The notes below the pieces were generated by a model. It saw nothing but the letters and a program-made list of their open reading frames with translations, searched no databases and was not told where the DNA came from. Shown piece after piece: positions 27,019 through 37,504 of a stretch of DNA of 64,000 nt. This DNA is from Candidatus Anaeroferrophillus wilburensis (GTDB lineage Bacteria > Desulfobacterota > Anaeroferrophillalia > Anaeroferrophillales > Anaeroferrophillaceae). Positions within the stretch are counted from its first letter, which is position 1. The number at the start of each line of letters is the position of its first letter. The stretch spans positions 1 to 64,000 of the forward strand of contig JAFGSY010000044.1 of assembly GCA_016934315.1 (NCBI GenBank), written 5' to 3'. The position numbers were made by a program, and so were the translations under genes.

Positions 27019-27199
27019 GCGATTGTGTGCAGCAGTCAGGTGCGGGTAAAAGAGCGATCTTGGTGCCGGCGAGCCCCCATGCTGGTGAAAATGGGAAAAC
27101 CAAACTCCCCTCCTGCCATGGGCTGTTGCCAAGCAGACCGACCATGATGATTTCAGGCGGCAATGAGCCCGCTGGCTTTGGTTCAGGTCGCCGGGTCAC

Positions 27200-27228
27200 C
27201 CTATACCGAAGTGACTGGTCGGTGTCAA
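27200..27228 (-). promoter_or_regulatory. Sigma-70 promoter for pabB-pabC
   Basis: On the minus strand TTGACA (27223-27228) is separated by exactly 17 nt from TATAGG (27200-27205). The -35 overlaps the last codons of lnt. Predicted start near 27193 would leave a leader of roughly 175 nt before pabB, in which no known riboswitch was recognised. Confidence 0.75.
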
Positions 27229-28796
27229 GAAAAACCATCATTTTTGCTGGTTTCCAGGCATATGCCGGTGATCGCCGCCATGACTGCCAGACAGACAATG
27301 AACCCGTAGGGATGGCGGGCATAGAATGTCGGGGTGGTCATCGGGGTGATGGCGGCCTGTAAAACACCCCGGCAATTCAGGGGCAGTTGGTCGATGATTC
27401 TGCCGGTAGGGTCAATTATCGCCGAAATGCCGGTATTTGCACAGCGGAGCAGGTAGCAGCGGTGTTCTATGGCCCGCATCCTTGTGTTGGCCAGATGCTG
27501 ACGGGGACCGGCACTCAGGCCGAACCAGGCGTCATTGGTGATGTTGACCAGAAAACCGGCCCCATCGGCCATGGCCCCGGCGATGAATTCGGGAAAAATC
27601 CCTTCAAAGCAGATTGACGGAACAAAGGGAGTGCCGTTCAGAAAAGGAGTTATAACCTGATTGCCGGGGGAAAAGTCAGCCCCCGGAACCATTTTACCCA
27701 GAAATGGCAGGAGTTCTGCCAGCGGGGTGAATTCGCCATAGGGGACCAGCTTGATCTTATCATAAAGGCTGGCTATGGTGCCTTCAGGAGTAAAGAACAT
27801 GGCGCTGTTGTAATAGCGGTACGGGGGGGAATCTTCACAGCCGAGATGGCGCGGTGAACCGGCCAGGAGATAACTGTTGGTGCTGGCCAGCAGGAGGGCA
27901 ATTGCGGTCTGGAAATCCGGCGCATCCTGGAGGAAGTCGGGAATTGCCGCTTCCGGCCAAATGATCAGATGAGGGGAGTCTGGGGAGGTCTGTAATGCTG
28001 CTTGCCGGCTTAGCTGCTCGAGAACGGCAAAATTCTGTTCGCGAAAAGCTGGGGCCCATTTTTCCGCCTGGGGAATATTTGGTTGGACAATAGTGACCTG
28101 GATCGTCTGTCGGTTCAGTTGGGCAACAGGAGACAGACCCATAGCTGCAAAGAGAGCAAAGAGGGCGGGCACGGTGAGCAGCAAGGCCGCTTGCCGAAGA
28201 AAATCCATTGCTTGGTGCCGGCGGTTGAACAGGACAAAGAGTGCCAGGTTGCCATAGATGACCAGGAAAGACAGGCTGTAGATGCCGCCATAGGGCAGAA
28301 TGTTCAGGTAGAAGGAGTGCTCGCCGACCGTATACCCCAGGAGGTTCCAGGGAAAACCGTAGAGAATTGTTCCCCTGAGCCATTCCAGCAGGGTCCAGCT
28401 GGCAGCCAGAAAAAGAGTGCCAATCCAGCTGCCAGGGGGGTGTCTTGCCACCAGCAGGGCGAACAGTCCGTAATAGAGGCTGAGATAGGCGGCCAAGAGA
28501 GCCATGATCAGCAGGGTTGCCACCAGGGGGAGGCTGGTGAAATTGCGGATGGCGTTGGTAATCCAGCATAAGTTGATGGCTGAGAAGATAAAGCCGGTGA
28601 TCATCCCCTGGATAAACGCCGGCAGGGTGTTAGTGCGGGTGATGGACCAGAAGAGGGGCAGAAAAGCAAACCACGAGCAGAGGCCGGCGGACGGTACGGC
28701 GAAACCCGCATGGAGCAGCAGGGCGCTGGCCATTGGCAGGAGGATGGGCGGCAACCGGTGAAACCAACGCTGCGACAGTCGTGCTGACTGCATCAT
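27225..28796 (-). CDS. lnt: Apolipoprotein N-acyltransferase
   Basis: The 523-residue product has about six N-terminal membrane helices (residues 15-225) and a periplasmic carbon-nitrogen hydrolase domain. The Glu-Lys-Cys triad is visible: Glu282 in IIWPEAAIPDF, Lys347 in YDKIKLVPYGE and Cys396 in PSICFEG. VNITNDAWFG near residue 435 is also typical. Lnt adds the third acyl chain to outer-membrane lipoproteins, which fits the RlpA lipoprotein nearby. Its start overlaps the CorC-like gene by 4 nt, an association seen in many proteobacteria. Confidence 0.94.
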   Translation of the reverse strand: MMQSARLSQRWFHRLPPILLPMASALLLHAGFAVPSAGLCSWFAFLPLFWSITRTNTLPAFIQGMITGFIFSAINLCWITNAIRNFTSLPLVATLLIMALLAAYLSLYYGLFALLVARHPPGSWIGTLFLAASWTLLEWLRGTILYGFPWNLLGYTVGEHSFYLNILPYGGIYSLSFLVIYGNLALFVLFNRRHQAMDFLRQAALLLTVPALFALFAAMGLSPVAQLNRQTIQVTIVQPNIPQAEKWAPAFREQNFAVLEQLSRQAALQTSPDSPHLIIWPEAAIPDFLQDAPDFQTAIALLLASTNSYLLAGSPRHLGCEDSPPYRYYNSAMFFTPEGTIASLYDKIKLVPYGEFTPLAELLPFLGKMVPGADFSPGNQVITPFLNGTPFVPSICFEGIFPEFIAGAMADGAGFLVNITNDAWFGLSAGPRQHLANTRMRAIEHRCYLLRCANTGISAIIDPTGRIIDQLPLNCRGVLQAAITPMTTPTFYARHPYGFIVCLAVMAAITGICLETSKNDGFS

Positions 28797-29680
28797 CTGT
28801 CCCCAGGGGGGGTAGTTTCATCAGTATCGGCATTGTCTGCCAGGGGTGTGAAAAGAACTTTTTCAACCCGCCGCTCATTAGCGGCGGTGACGGTGATGGC
28901 GAATCTATTGTAGGTGGTCTGTTCGCCGGCTGCCGGTATTTTGCCGAAAAGATAGATAACCAGGCCGCCGACGCTTTCAAATTTCCCCCGGTTGTCCACT
29001 TCGAAATGGAAGAGATCTTCAATGGCTTCGATTTCAGTTTTGCCGGCTACCAGATAGGAGCCATCATCCTGAGGAATAATGTTTTTCTCCTCAATTTTTT
29101 GGCTGGGAGCTTCCTCGTAGATTTCGCCAATAATCTCTTCCACCAAATCGCTGAGTGTAACCAGCCCGGAGGTGCCGCCGTACTCATCCACAGCAACCGC
29201 AATGTGGATCCCTTTTTTGCGTAATTCCTGCAGCAGTTCCTGGATCTTCTTGGTTTCGGGGATGAAATACACCGATCTCATGATTTGACGCACCGGGACT
29301 TTGGCTAAATCATCCTGGAGATATTTCAGCAGGTCCTTGGCATAGAGAATGCCGATAATGTTATCAAGATTTTCCTCGTAGACCGGATAGCGGGAATAAC
29401 CATAGGTGCCGATAATGGCGACCATTTCCTGCAGCGAGGTTGCAGCTTTCACCGCAACGAAGTCGGTCCGCGGGATCATCACCTCCTGAACCAGAGTTTC
29501 CTTAAACTCAATGATGCTGCTTAACATTTCATGGGTGTCCCCGGTGATAAAACCGGCTTCGCCGCTGGTGTCGATAATCTCCTGGAGGGCCTCTTCCGTC
29601 ATTGGCTGGCCGTCATTTTTCTTCAGCAGATTTTTCAATCGTTCAATGAAACTGGTTCCCGTAAGCATGTTTTTTACCAT
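28793..29680 (-). CDS. corC: CorC/HlyC-family CBS-domain protein
   Basis: The 295-residue soluble product has two CBS domains (VMIPRTDFVAVKAATSLQE at about 66-130, then VRQIMRSVYFIPETKKIQE at about 130-190) and a C-terminal CorC/HlyC transporter-associated domain (VGGLVIYLFGKIP). It resembles CorC (YbeX), which is linked to Mg/Co efflux and ribosome maturation in enterobacteria, and has nearly the same length (292 in Escherichia coli). It is encoded immediately upstream of lnt with a 4-nt overlap. The precise role is not established by sequence. Confidence 0.85.
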   Translation of the reverse strand: MVKNMLTGTSFIERLKNLLKKNDGQPMTEEALQEIIDTSGEAGFITGDTHEMLSSIIEFKETLVQEVMIPRTDFVAVKAATSLQEMVAIIGTYGYSRYPVYEENLDNIIGILYAKDLLKYLQDDLAKVPVRQIMRSVYFIPETKKIQELLQELRKKGIHIAVAVDEYGGTSGLVTLSDLVEEIIGEIYEEAPSQKIEEKNIIPQDDGSYLVAGKTEIEAIEDLFHFEVDNRGKFESVGGLVIYLFGKIPAAGEQTTYNRFAITVTAANERRVEKVLFTPLADNADTDETTPPGDR

Positions 29681-29991
29681 TAGTCAACAACGTGCCGATT
29701 TCCATGATCGTGTCTAAACCCTCTCTGCGCCTGCAGAATCAGCTCCGGGGCGGCTAAACAGGACGGCTGGTGGGAGAATATATAGCAAAAAAAGGGGAAA
29801 AACAAGCACCTATTCTCTGCCCGGCCGCCTGGTATCGCCATTGACCGCCGGGTATGGCTGGGCGACGAAACAGCATTGCCTCATGGTGACGCCAAGTTAC
29901 CGCTTGTCAAAGGAAGGGTGTTTCGGTTAGTATGCTTTGGCATATCGATGGCCAGCTGGTGGGACTCCCGGCTGGTGGAAAGGAGGAATGC
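29681..29991. other. Divergent intergenic region between corC and selD
   Basis: This 311-bp region separates the divergent corC and selD genes. It contains the predicted selD promoter at 29904-29933 and an A-rich stretch near 29788-29805. No RNA gene or conserved coding sequence was recognised. Confidence 0.5.
29904..29933 (+). promoter_or_regulatory. Predicted selD promoter
   Basis: TTGTCA (29904-29909) and TAGTAT (29928-29933) are separated by 18 nt, about 60 bp before the selD start codon. Confidence 0.5.
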
Positions 29992-31047
29992 ATGGACGAT
30001 GCCGGCAAGATTCGCCTGTCAGCCCAGTCTGCCGCTTCCGGGTGAGCGGCAAAAATAGGTCCGTCGGACCTGTCGAAGATATTGTCGGGATTGTCGCTGC
30101 CCGTTGATTCCCGCCTGCTGGTCGGCATTGAGGGTGCTGATGATGCCGGCGTATTTCGGCTCGATGACCAGCGGGCGCTGGTCCAGACGCTGGATTTTTT
30201 CACGCCCATCGTCGATGATCCCTACCGTTTTGGCCAAATAGCGGCCGCCAACGCTTTCAGCGATGTCTATGCCATGGGCGGCGAGCCGCTCACAGCGATG
30301 AATATTGTTGCCTTTCCTATTGCCAAGCTTGACCATGGGATTCTGCGGGCTATTTTAGCTGGTGGGATTGCCATCATCCGCGAAGCGGGGGCGGTGTTGG
30401 CCGGTGGGCACAGCATTGATGATCCTGAGATCAAGTATGGCCTGTCCGTTACCGGATTAGTCCATCCTGAGCATTTGTGGCGCAATACCGGTGCCCACGA
30501 CCAGGATGTGCTGCTGTTGACCAAGCCTGTGGGGAATGGCGTCCTGGCCACCGCCCTGAAAGCAGGATTCTGCTGTGAGGATGGGATTGAGGATGCCCTG
30601 GCGTTGATGGCCAGACTGAATAAACTGCCGCCGGAACCGCCCGGCGGGGAGTGGCGTCAGGGAGTTCATGCCTGTACTGATATTACCGGTTTCGGGCTAC
30701 TCGGTCATCTCAATGAGATGGTGGCTGATGAAAAAATCGGTGTGGTGCTTGATGGGGCGCGTGTTCCTTTGATACCCAAAGTACGGACCTACTGTTCCAT
30801 GGGGTTATTTCCTGAGGGAGGAGTTCGGAACCGGAATTTTTTCAGTTGCCGGGTCACCCGTGGAGAGACCTGCGATGATATCCTCTATGATCTGCTCTTT
30901 GATCCCCAGACTTCCGGTGGGTTGCTGCTGGCCGTTGATCCCCAAGGGGTGGCCTCGGTCTGCCGGGCTTTTGCCGCCAGCGGCCAGGAGTGCTGGGAAA
31001 TCGGCCATTGCACAGCTGAATTTCCCGGCCGCATCAGGGTTGTCTGA
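29992..31047 (+). CDS. selD: Selenide, water dikinase (selenophosphate synthetase), selenocysteine-containing
   Basis: SelD makes selenophosphate from selenide and ATP. Reading from ATG 29992 (AAAGGAGG at 29979-29986) through an in-frame TGA at 30043-30045 gives a full-length 351-residue protein. Its N-terminus, SAASG-Sec18-AAKIGPSDL, matches the SelD active-site motif in which Cys or Sec precedes AAKIGP. Downstream are the AIR-synthase-like motifs DDAGVFRL, QTLDFFTPIVDD, FSDVYAMGG, AGGHSIDD and TDITGFGLLGHLNEM. Starting after the TGA (for example TTG 30082) would delete the catalytic residue. A SECIS-like hairpin follows the TGA. The U32 gene begins 18 bp later. Confidence 0.92.
30046..30071 (+). 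promoter_or_regulatory. Putative bacterial SECIS element in selD
   Basis: Immediately after the UGA codon lies a hairpin with a 6-bp perfect stem AGGTCC/GGACCT (30057-30062 with 30066-30071) and a 3-nt loop GTC whose first base is G. The loop starts 17 nt after the UGA. Bacterial SECIS elements are short stem-loops at about this distance with a G at the start of the apical loop, recognised by SelB. Confidence 0.7.
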
Positions 31048-31065
31048 AAGCACGGTGCCTCAATT

Positions 31066-33159
31066 ATGAAGAAGCCTGAACTGCTGGCGCCGGCCGGTAA
31101 TCTGGAAACCTTTTTTGCCGCTCTCGATGCCGGTGCTGACGCGATCTATCTGGGAGGCAAGGAGTTCAGTGCCCGGCAACGGGCCAAAAATTTTTCCTCC
31201 TATGAACTGGAACGCATGATTCCCTACGCCCACCAGCGGGGAGTGAAAATCTATGTGACGGTCAATACGCTGCTGAAGGAGGAGGAGCTTCCTTCCCTCT
31301 ACCGTTTTTTCAGCTTTCTCCGGCGGTTGGAGGTTGATGCCCTTATTGTTCAGGATCCCGGGGTTATCCACCTGCTGAGGCGGGATTTTCCCGAACTCCC
31401 GGTCCATATCTCCACCCAGGCCAGCATCCATAACGCCTGGGGGGTTGCGCGAATGGACCGCTTGGGCTGCAAGCGGGTGGTGCTGGCCCGGGAGCTCTCG
31501 CTGGAAGAGATCGCCGCCATCAGCCGAGAGACCTCCCTGGAACTGGAAGTTTTTGTCTTTGGTGCTTTGTGCCTGTCAGTCGCCGGTTTGTGTCTGTTCA
31601 GCAGTTTTCTCGGCGGGCAGAGCGGCAATCGTGGGCGCTGTACCCAGCCGTGTCGGCGCCTCTATGCCCAGAGCCGCAAAACGGGCTACTATCTTTCGCC
31701 TGCCGATTTCAGTGCTTTGCCCTTTCTTCCCCAACTGATGGCATTGGGTATCACTTCCTGTAAAATTGAAGGACGTCTGAAAAGTTCTCACTATGTGGGC
31801 ACCGTAACCGGGGTGTTTCGCCAGGCCATCGATGAAATTGTTCGGGATGGTGTTCTGCAGCCTGAGCGGCAGGCGGCTCTGGCCCGGCGGTTGCGCAGTG
31901 CTTTTACCCGGCCACTGAACAGTGCCAACTTGTCGGGTGTTTATTCGCCGGTGATGATTGATCCCCGCCAGCACGGCAGTATGGGACAACAGATTGGCAC
32001 GGTGTTGGCGGTTCGTAACCGGAGCGTCCGGGTCAGTCTGTCGGATGATCTGCTGGCCGGCGATCGGCTAAAAGTGATCAGTGGTGGGCGGGATGGCAAG
32101 GATAACGCCTTTACGATTAGCAAAGGGGTTGAGGGGAATGGATTGCATGGTAAAGAGGTGTGGCTGCCGGTGCCAGTTGACTGCCATCCTGGTGATTTGC
32201 TGGTGAAGGTGGGGGGCAAGGACTATTACAGCAGTAAGGGATCCCGCTTCTGGCTGGAGAAATTGAAGCAGGAGGTTTCCGTCGCCCCGTGCTCCCCGGC
32301 CGGTCCGAAATGCTATGATCTACAGCGGTTGCTGGTTTCCACACCGGCAGCGGTGACAACCAACCGTGGCACTCACCGGACCAGATGGCGGCTGAAAGTT
32401 GCATCCTGGGAGCATGTGCAGCAGTTTTCCCGGGAAGAAGACTGTACTCTGATTGCGGATTTGAACCTGCGCCTGATTGCCCAGCTTGCCGGCCAGGAAG
32501 CAGCCATCTTCCGCCGCTATCGCCGCCGGCTTGCCTGGTGGCTGCCGCCGGTGCACTTTCCTGGTCAGGAACAGTCGTTGGCTGAGGCGGTCAAGCGCTT
32601 GTTGGCGGCCGGATTCCGGCAATTTTATCTCAATAACCTGGGCCAGCTGGAGCTGTTTGCCGACCGCTCACCAAAGGGACTGCACCTGGCAACCGGTTCC
32701 TTTCTGCCGGCAACCAACCTGGCGGCAGTGGCTGCTTATCGATCCTGGGGCTTTACCAGCGTCATGCTGTCAGCAGAGATGGATCGGCAGTCGCTGAAAG
32801 TGCTCTGTGAACGGTCGCCGGCTGACCTTGAATTGATGGTGCTGGCTTTTGGCTTCCAGCCACTGCTGGTGACCCGCATGAGTCTGCCGGTTTCGGCCAA
32901 AAAAATCCCTTTAACCTCACCCCATGGGGAAATCTTCCACCCAATTATCCGTGATGGCCTTACCTACCTGGTCCCCGGCCAGCCGCTGATGGTGACTTCT
33001 CTGTTGAAGAAACTTTTTCCTCATACGTCACCTGCCTTTCTGCTTGATTTCTCCTGGTATCCTCCCGGCTGGAAGCCAGCCGCCATGCTGGCCGCGATCC
33101 GCCAGGGAAAACCGATTTCCGGGGCTTCATCCTTTAATTTATCGCGAAAATGGCAGTAA
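31066..33159 (+). CDS. U32 family peptidase-like protein (RlhA/TrhP type)
   Basis: The 697-residue product starts with the U32 N-terminal domain (KPELLAPAGNLETFFAALDAGADAIYLGG). It contains the cysteines that bind an iron-sulfur cluster in this family: GALCLSVAGLC, then GRCTQPCR, then TSCKIEGRLKS. Members such as RlhA and TrhP hydroxylate rRNA or tRNA bases using prephenate-derived chemistry; others are annotated as collagenase-like proteases. Length and the DUF3656-like C-terminal part resemble RlhA. Exact substrate is unknown. It follows selD closely and is probably in the same transcript. Confidence 0.85.
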   Translation: MKKPELLAPAGNLETFFAALDAGADAIYLGGKEFSARQRAKNFSSYELERMIPYAHQRGVKIYVTVNTLLKEEELPSLYRFFSFLRRLEVDALIVQDPGVIHLLRRDFPELPVHISTQASIHNAWGVARMDRLGCKRVVLARELSLEEIAAISRETSLELEVFVFGALCLSVAGLCLFSSFLGGQSGNRGRCTQPCRRLYAQSRKTGYYLSPADFSALPFLPQLMALGITSCKIEGRLKSSHYVGTVTGVFRQAIDEIVRDGVLQPERQAALARRLRSAFTRPLNSANLSGVYSPVMIDPRQHGSMGQQIGTVLAVRNRSVRVSLSDDLLAGDRLKVISGGRDGKDNAFTISKGVEGNGLHGKEVWLPVPVDCHPGDLLVKVGGKDYYSSKGSRFWLEKLKQEVSVAPCSPAGPKCYDLQRLLVSTPAAVTTNRGTHRTRWRLKVASWEHVQQFSREEDCTLIADLNLRLIAQLAGQEAAIFRRYRRRLAWWLPPVHFPGQEQSLAEAVKRLLAAGFRQFYLNNLGQLELFADRSPKGLHLATGSFLPATNLAAVAAYRSWGFTSVMLSAEMDRQSLKVLCERSPADLELMVLAFGFQPLLVTRMSLPVSAKKIPLTSPHGEIFHPIIRDGLTYLVPGQPLMVTSLLKKLFPHTSPAFLLDFSWYPPGWKPAAMLAAIRQGKPISGASSFNLSRKWQ

Positions 33160-33246
33160 TAAGGTTGAAATCGAAGCTATGGGATATTAATCATTTCTTT
33201 TATCCATTATCAGATATTAATAATCTTTAACCTGCTTTTTTCATGC

Positions 33247-33275
33247 TTGATTTTTCATCGCAACCTGTGTAGTAT
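33247..33275 (+). promoter_or_regulatory. groESL promoter
   Basis: TTGATT (33247-33252) and TAGTAT (33270-33275) are separated by 17 nt. The predicted start falls at the first bases of the CIRCE operator, the usual position for HrcA control. Confidence 0.7.
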
Positions 33276-33283
33276 TCGCTTCG

Positions 33284-33310
33284 TTAGCACTCCACGGTAG
33301 TGAGTGCTAA
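33284..33310 (+). promoter_or_regulatory. CIRCE operator (HrcA-binding site)
   Basis: An exact CIRCE inverted repeat: TTAGCACTC (33284-33292), 9-nt spacer, GAGTGCTAA (33302-33310). HrcA represses chaperonin genes by binding this element and is released on heat shock. hrcA itself is not in the window. Confidence 0.97.
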
Positions 33311-33421
33311 TAATGATGCCCAGCCGGGGGCGGTTGTTCTGCCGGCGGTCATGGTGGTTGACTTGAACCATGAAAACAACGTAAACACTTTGAAAAAAGA
33401 ACAGGTTGAGGAGGAAAGAGG

Positions 33422-33745
33422 ATGAATATCAGACCGCTGCAGGATCGACTGATTGTCAAAAGGGTTGAGGAAGAGGAAAAAACCAAAGGTGGGATCATTA
33501 TTCCTGATGCTGCCAAGGAAAAGCCCATGCAGGGTGAAGTGATTGCCGTTGGCAAAGGCAAGGTTGGTGAGGATGGTAAAGTGATGCCCCTCGATGTGAA
33601 GGCTGGTGACCGGATTCTGTTCGGCAAGTATGCCGGTACCGAGATCAAAATGGACGGGGTTGAATATCTGATTATGCGTGAAGATGATGTACTTGGTGTT
33701 ATTGGTGAAGGTGACTGTGGTTGTGGCTGCGGTTGCAGCGCCTAA
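33422..33745 (+). CDS. groES: Co-chaperonin GroES with Cys-Gly C-terminal tail
   Basis: The 107-residue product has the GroES fold: [20 protein letters not shown], the mobile loop [18 protein letters not shown], and the [13 protein letters not shown] block. It forms the heptameric lid of GroEL. Normal GroES ends near residue 95-97. Here the chain continues with an alternating Cys-Gly tail, cysteines at 99, 101, 103 and 105, ending SA. The tail resembles a soft-metal-binding motif; the Helicobacter GroES also has a metal-binding tail, but with a different sequence. Ribosome binding site GAGGAGGAAAGAGG precedes the ATG. Confidence 0.95.
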   Translation: MNIRPLQDRLIVKRVEEEEKTKGGIIIPDAAKEKPMQGEVIAVGKGKVGEDGKVMPLDVKAGDRILFGKYAGTEIKMDGVEYLIMREDDVLGVIGEGDCGCGCGCSA

Positions 33746-33772
33746 GACCCCCGGGATCGGACACCACCTTAA

Positions 33773-35452
<1,680 letters not shown>

Positions 35453-35487
35453 AGGCTTTCCCACCGTAGTTTTGGTGTCAAAAAAAC

Positions 35488-35527
35488 AAAAAGCTCCCCG
35501 ACCCTGGTGGTCGGGGAGCTTTTTTTG
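35488..35527 (+). terminator. Rho-independent terminator after groEL
   Basis: Stem AGCTCCCCGACC (35492-35503) pairs perfectly with GGTCGGGGAGCT (35509-35520), loop of 5 nt, followed by a T run. The A-run preceding the stem makes it potentially bidirectional, serving also the convergent small gene at 35545. Confidence 0.95.
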
Positions 35528-35544
35528 TTTGCTGGCCGGTGGCC

Positions 35545-35838
35545 TTATTCATGTTTGAGTACGGGTTCGCCCATCTCCTGAAAGGAAAAGTTGAGAAAGA
35601 TGTGGCTGCCGATATAGTCAAGTACCCGCATATCATTTTTCTCGCTGAGATCCTGGGCAACCAGTTCGTAATAGTTGCCGTATTTCTGCTGGCAGGAGTT
35701 GATGGGCACTTCGTACATGATAAATTTACGGATATTCTTGCTTTCCAGTTTGGTGATAAAATCGTTATCGGTCAAGACGTCATAGGTAGTGAGAATAAGA
35801 ATCGGGCCGGTACCGGTAAACAGAATTGCCGCCTTCAT
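35545..35838 (-). CDS. Conserved hypothetical cytosolic protein
   Basis: The 97-residue product has no recognised catalytic motif. It starts MKAAILFTGTGPILILTTYD and contains FIMYEVPINSCQQKYG and VLDYIGSHIFLNF. From memory, similar short proteins occur in sulfate-reducing and related anaerobes as unnamed cytosolic proteins. No signal peptide or transmembrane helix is evident. AAGGAGG lies 7 nt before the ATG at 35838, so the start is well supported. It is a single gene convergent with groEL. Confidence 0.8.
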   Translation of the reverse strand: MKAAILFTGTGPILILTTYDVLTDNDFITKLESKNIRKFIMYEVPINSCQQKYGNYYELVAQDLSEKNDMRVLDYIGSHIFLNFSFQEMGEPVLKHE

Positions 35839-36079
35839 GGTATTGCCTCCTTGTTCTGGTTGTCCCAACGAAAAATGGCCGGGATGTCGAGGTTTATCTG
35901 TCTACAACCATAGCAGGGAATTATAATTTGTCAAGGGCCCTTCTGTGGCACAATGGATGGTGACTGGTCATGCTTTTACGGTGCTGGTTTGCGTGAAAAG
36001 TGGAAATGCGATTGACGGATGGCCGCCCGCACTGGTAATGTCTGCGGTGAAAGCAACCTCTTAGTATAAGGAGTAGCCG

Positions 36080-36553
36080 ATGGAGGAAACAATAGATCGT
36101 TCAGAGATGATCTCCATTGATCGTCAGGGACGGTGGTGGTATCAGGGAAACCAGATTATTCATCAGGATGTCTTGGCCTATTTTAAAAAGTCACTGCAGA
36201 GAGACCCTCAGACCGGAGACTATGCTATCCATGCCCAAGGTAAAACCGCCCCGGTCGAGGTTGCCCTGTGTCCTTTTTTTATTCATGATATTGAGCTTGT
36301 CCGGGATCCCGACGACAGACCGAAAGAGGTGATCCTGCTGCTTGATGATCAGAGTCGGGAAACACTAGATCCCCGAAAGCTGACCATGGATAAGGAGGGG
36401 GTGCTGCAGGCACTGGTAAAAGAAGGCAGATTTTGTGCCCGCTGCCAGCCGACAGCCCACTTTCGGCTGGCGGAACTGCTGGAAGAAGATGCTGAGGGTA
36501 TCTTCCATCTGTATCTTGGTGGAGAAAACTTTCGGATCGGTGTTAGCCCCTAG
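36080..36553 (+). CDS. DUF1285-like hypothetical protein
   Basis: The 157-residue soluble product contains ISIDRQGRWWYQGNQIIHQD, a central PVEVALCPFFIHDIEL strand pair and a C-terminal GIFHLYLGGENFRIG. The N-terminal pattern, asp-x-x-gly-x-trp followed by gly-x-x-ile and a helix, resembles DUF1285 proteins of unknown function. Two cysteines in FCARCQP may be incidental. AAGGAG lies a few bases before the ATG. Assignment to DUF1285 is tentative; the gene stands alone between divergent neighbours. Confidence 0.7.
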   Translation: MEETIDRSEMISIDRQGRWWYQGNQIIHQDVLAYFKKSLQRDPQTGDYAIHAQGKTAPVEVALCPFFIHDIELVRDPDDRPKEVILLLDDQSRETLDPRKLTMDKEGVLQALVKEGRFCARCQPTAHFRLAELLEEDAEGIFHLYLGGENFRIGVSP

Positions 36554-36605
36554 TTGTCAATGGTTCCCGATAGCCCAAAGATGCTAGAACTGATGGTGGG
36601 GGAGG

Positions 36606-36848
36606 TCACTCTTCAGGGGTCACCCAGACAATGTGATTTTTGCTGACGACGAACGTTTGTCCCCCGCGGCCCTGTTGCATAGCGTTGAAGACGACAATAA
36701 AAGGGCTGGTTCCTTTGGTGAACAACTCGCTCAGCCGGTTGATGCCTCCTTCAGCCAGCAGGTTAACCTCGCCGAGGATCATCGAACCGTCGGTCAACCG
36801 TATTTTTACTTTGACGCTTTTAGTGGGGGTCATTTTTACTTCATTCAT
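36606..36848 (-). CDS. Small conserved hypothetical protein
   Basis: The 80-residue product starts MNEVKMTPTKSVKVKIRL and includes an LTDGSMILGEVNLL strand region and FTKGTSPFIVVFNA, suggestive of a small beta-barrel; SM-like folds show a similar gly-x-ile/val-x pattern, but this is only a resemblance. AAAGGAAG upstream supports the ATG at 36848. No function can be assigned. Confidence 0.7.
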   Translation of the reverse strand: MNEVKMTPTKSVKVKIRLTDGSMILGEVNLLAEGGINRLSELFTKGTSPFIVVFNAMQQGRGGQTFVVSKNHIVWVTPEE

Positions 36849-36988
36849 GCCGATTGGCTTCCTTTATGTTCCAGGCTGGAGCCGGGGTGAGTGGTGGCAG
36901 TTGTTCTTCTACTTCTATCGGCAGAAAGCAATTGTAATTGAGCTTAAAAGTAAGTTTTTCAAAAAGTTCCTACGCCAGGGGAGAAGCG

Positions 36989-37420
36989 ATGGACGACAAC
37001 CGACGACAGTTTTTGCGAACCGACTTTCGGCAGGGTTTCCCCGCTTTTTGCGGCATTGATGTGGTGCAGGTGGAGGCGGGTCTTTTTGTTACCTGTCTTC
37101 CGGTGCAGCCGCACCATTGTCAGCAGGACGGCTTGGTGCATGCCGGGGTGATGGCCACCATGGCAGACCATACTGCTGGATATGCAACCTATACCCTCGT
37201 TGACAGTGGTGCCCGGGTGCTGACCATCGAGTTTAAGATCAACTACCTCAAACCGGCTGCCGGTGATCTGATTACCTGTAGCAGCCGGGTGATCAGCCGT
37301 GGAAAGAAAATCATGGTGGCCGAATCTGATCTTCATGCTGCCGGCGATGGGCGGGAGAAAATCGTTGCCAAAGCCATGGTTACCCTGATGGTCCTGCCAG
37401 CCGCCCACTTTTCTTGCTAG
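36989..37420 (+). CDS. PaaI-type hot-dog thioesterase
   Basis: The 143-residue product has the hot-dog fold pattern LVHAGVMATMADHTAGYATYT (helix with Asp as the likely catalytic residue) followed by TIEFKINYLKPAAGD, the strand signature of PaaI/YbgC-like acyl-CoA thioesterases. Such enzymes hydrolyse acyl-CoA, often aromatic or medium-chain; the substrate is unknown. ATG 36989 follows AGGGGAG; an in-frame ATG at 36938 would add 17 unrelated residues. Confidence 0.82.
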   Translation: MDDNRRQFLRTDFRQGFPAFCGIDVVQVEAGLFVTCLPVQPHHCQQDGLVHAGVMATMADHTAGYATYTLVDSGARVLTIEFKINYLKPAAGDLITCSSRVISRGKKIMVAESDLHAAGDGREKIVAKAMVTLMVLPAAHFSC

Positions 37421-37504
37421 ATGCCCTGTTTTTTCGATGACCGCTGCCTCCGGCAGACAGCAGCTGGCAGAGGCAGCATGAAGACGGCTTGCACGAAGAA
37501 GTTT

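Noticed and set aside
27050-27190. Third copy of the 21200/45606 element in the pabB leader
   Set aside because: Only CGGTCTGC and GCCCATG with a similar spacing are shared, on the opposite strand, and the second block is absent; this is within chance.
30082-31047. Short SelD starting at TTG 30082
   Set aside because: This would lack the catalytic Sec/Cys region; the upstream ATG with a strong ribosome binding site and the UGA/SECIS signals give a better model.
33182-33222. AT-rich direct repeat GATATTAAT before the groE promoter
   Set aside because: Two short AT-rich copies only; no known regulator site, and likely incidental to an AT-rich promoter region.
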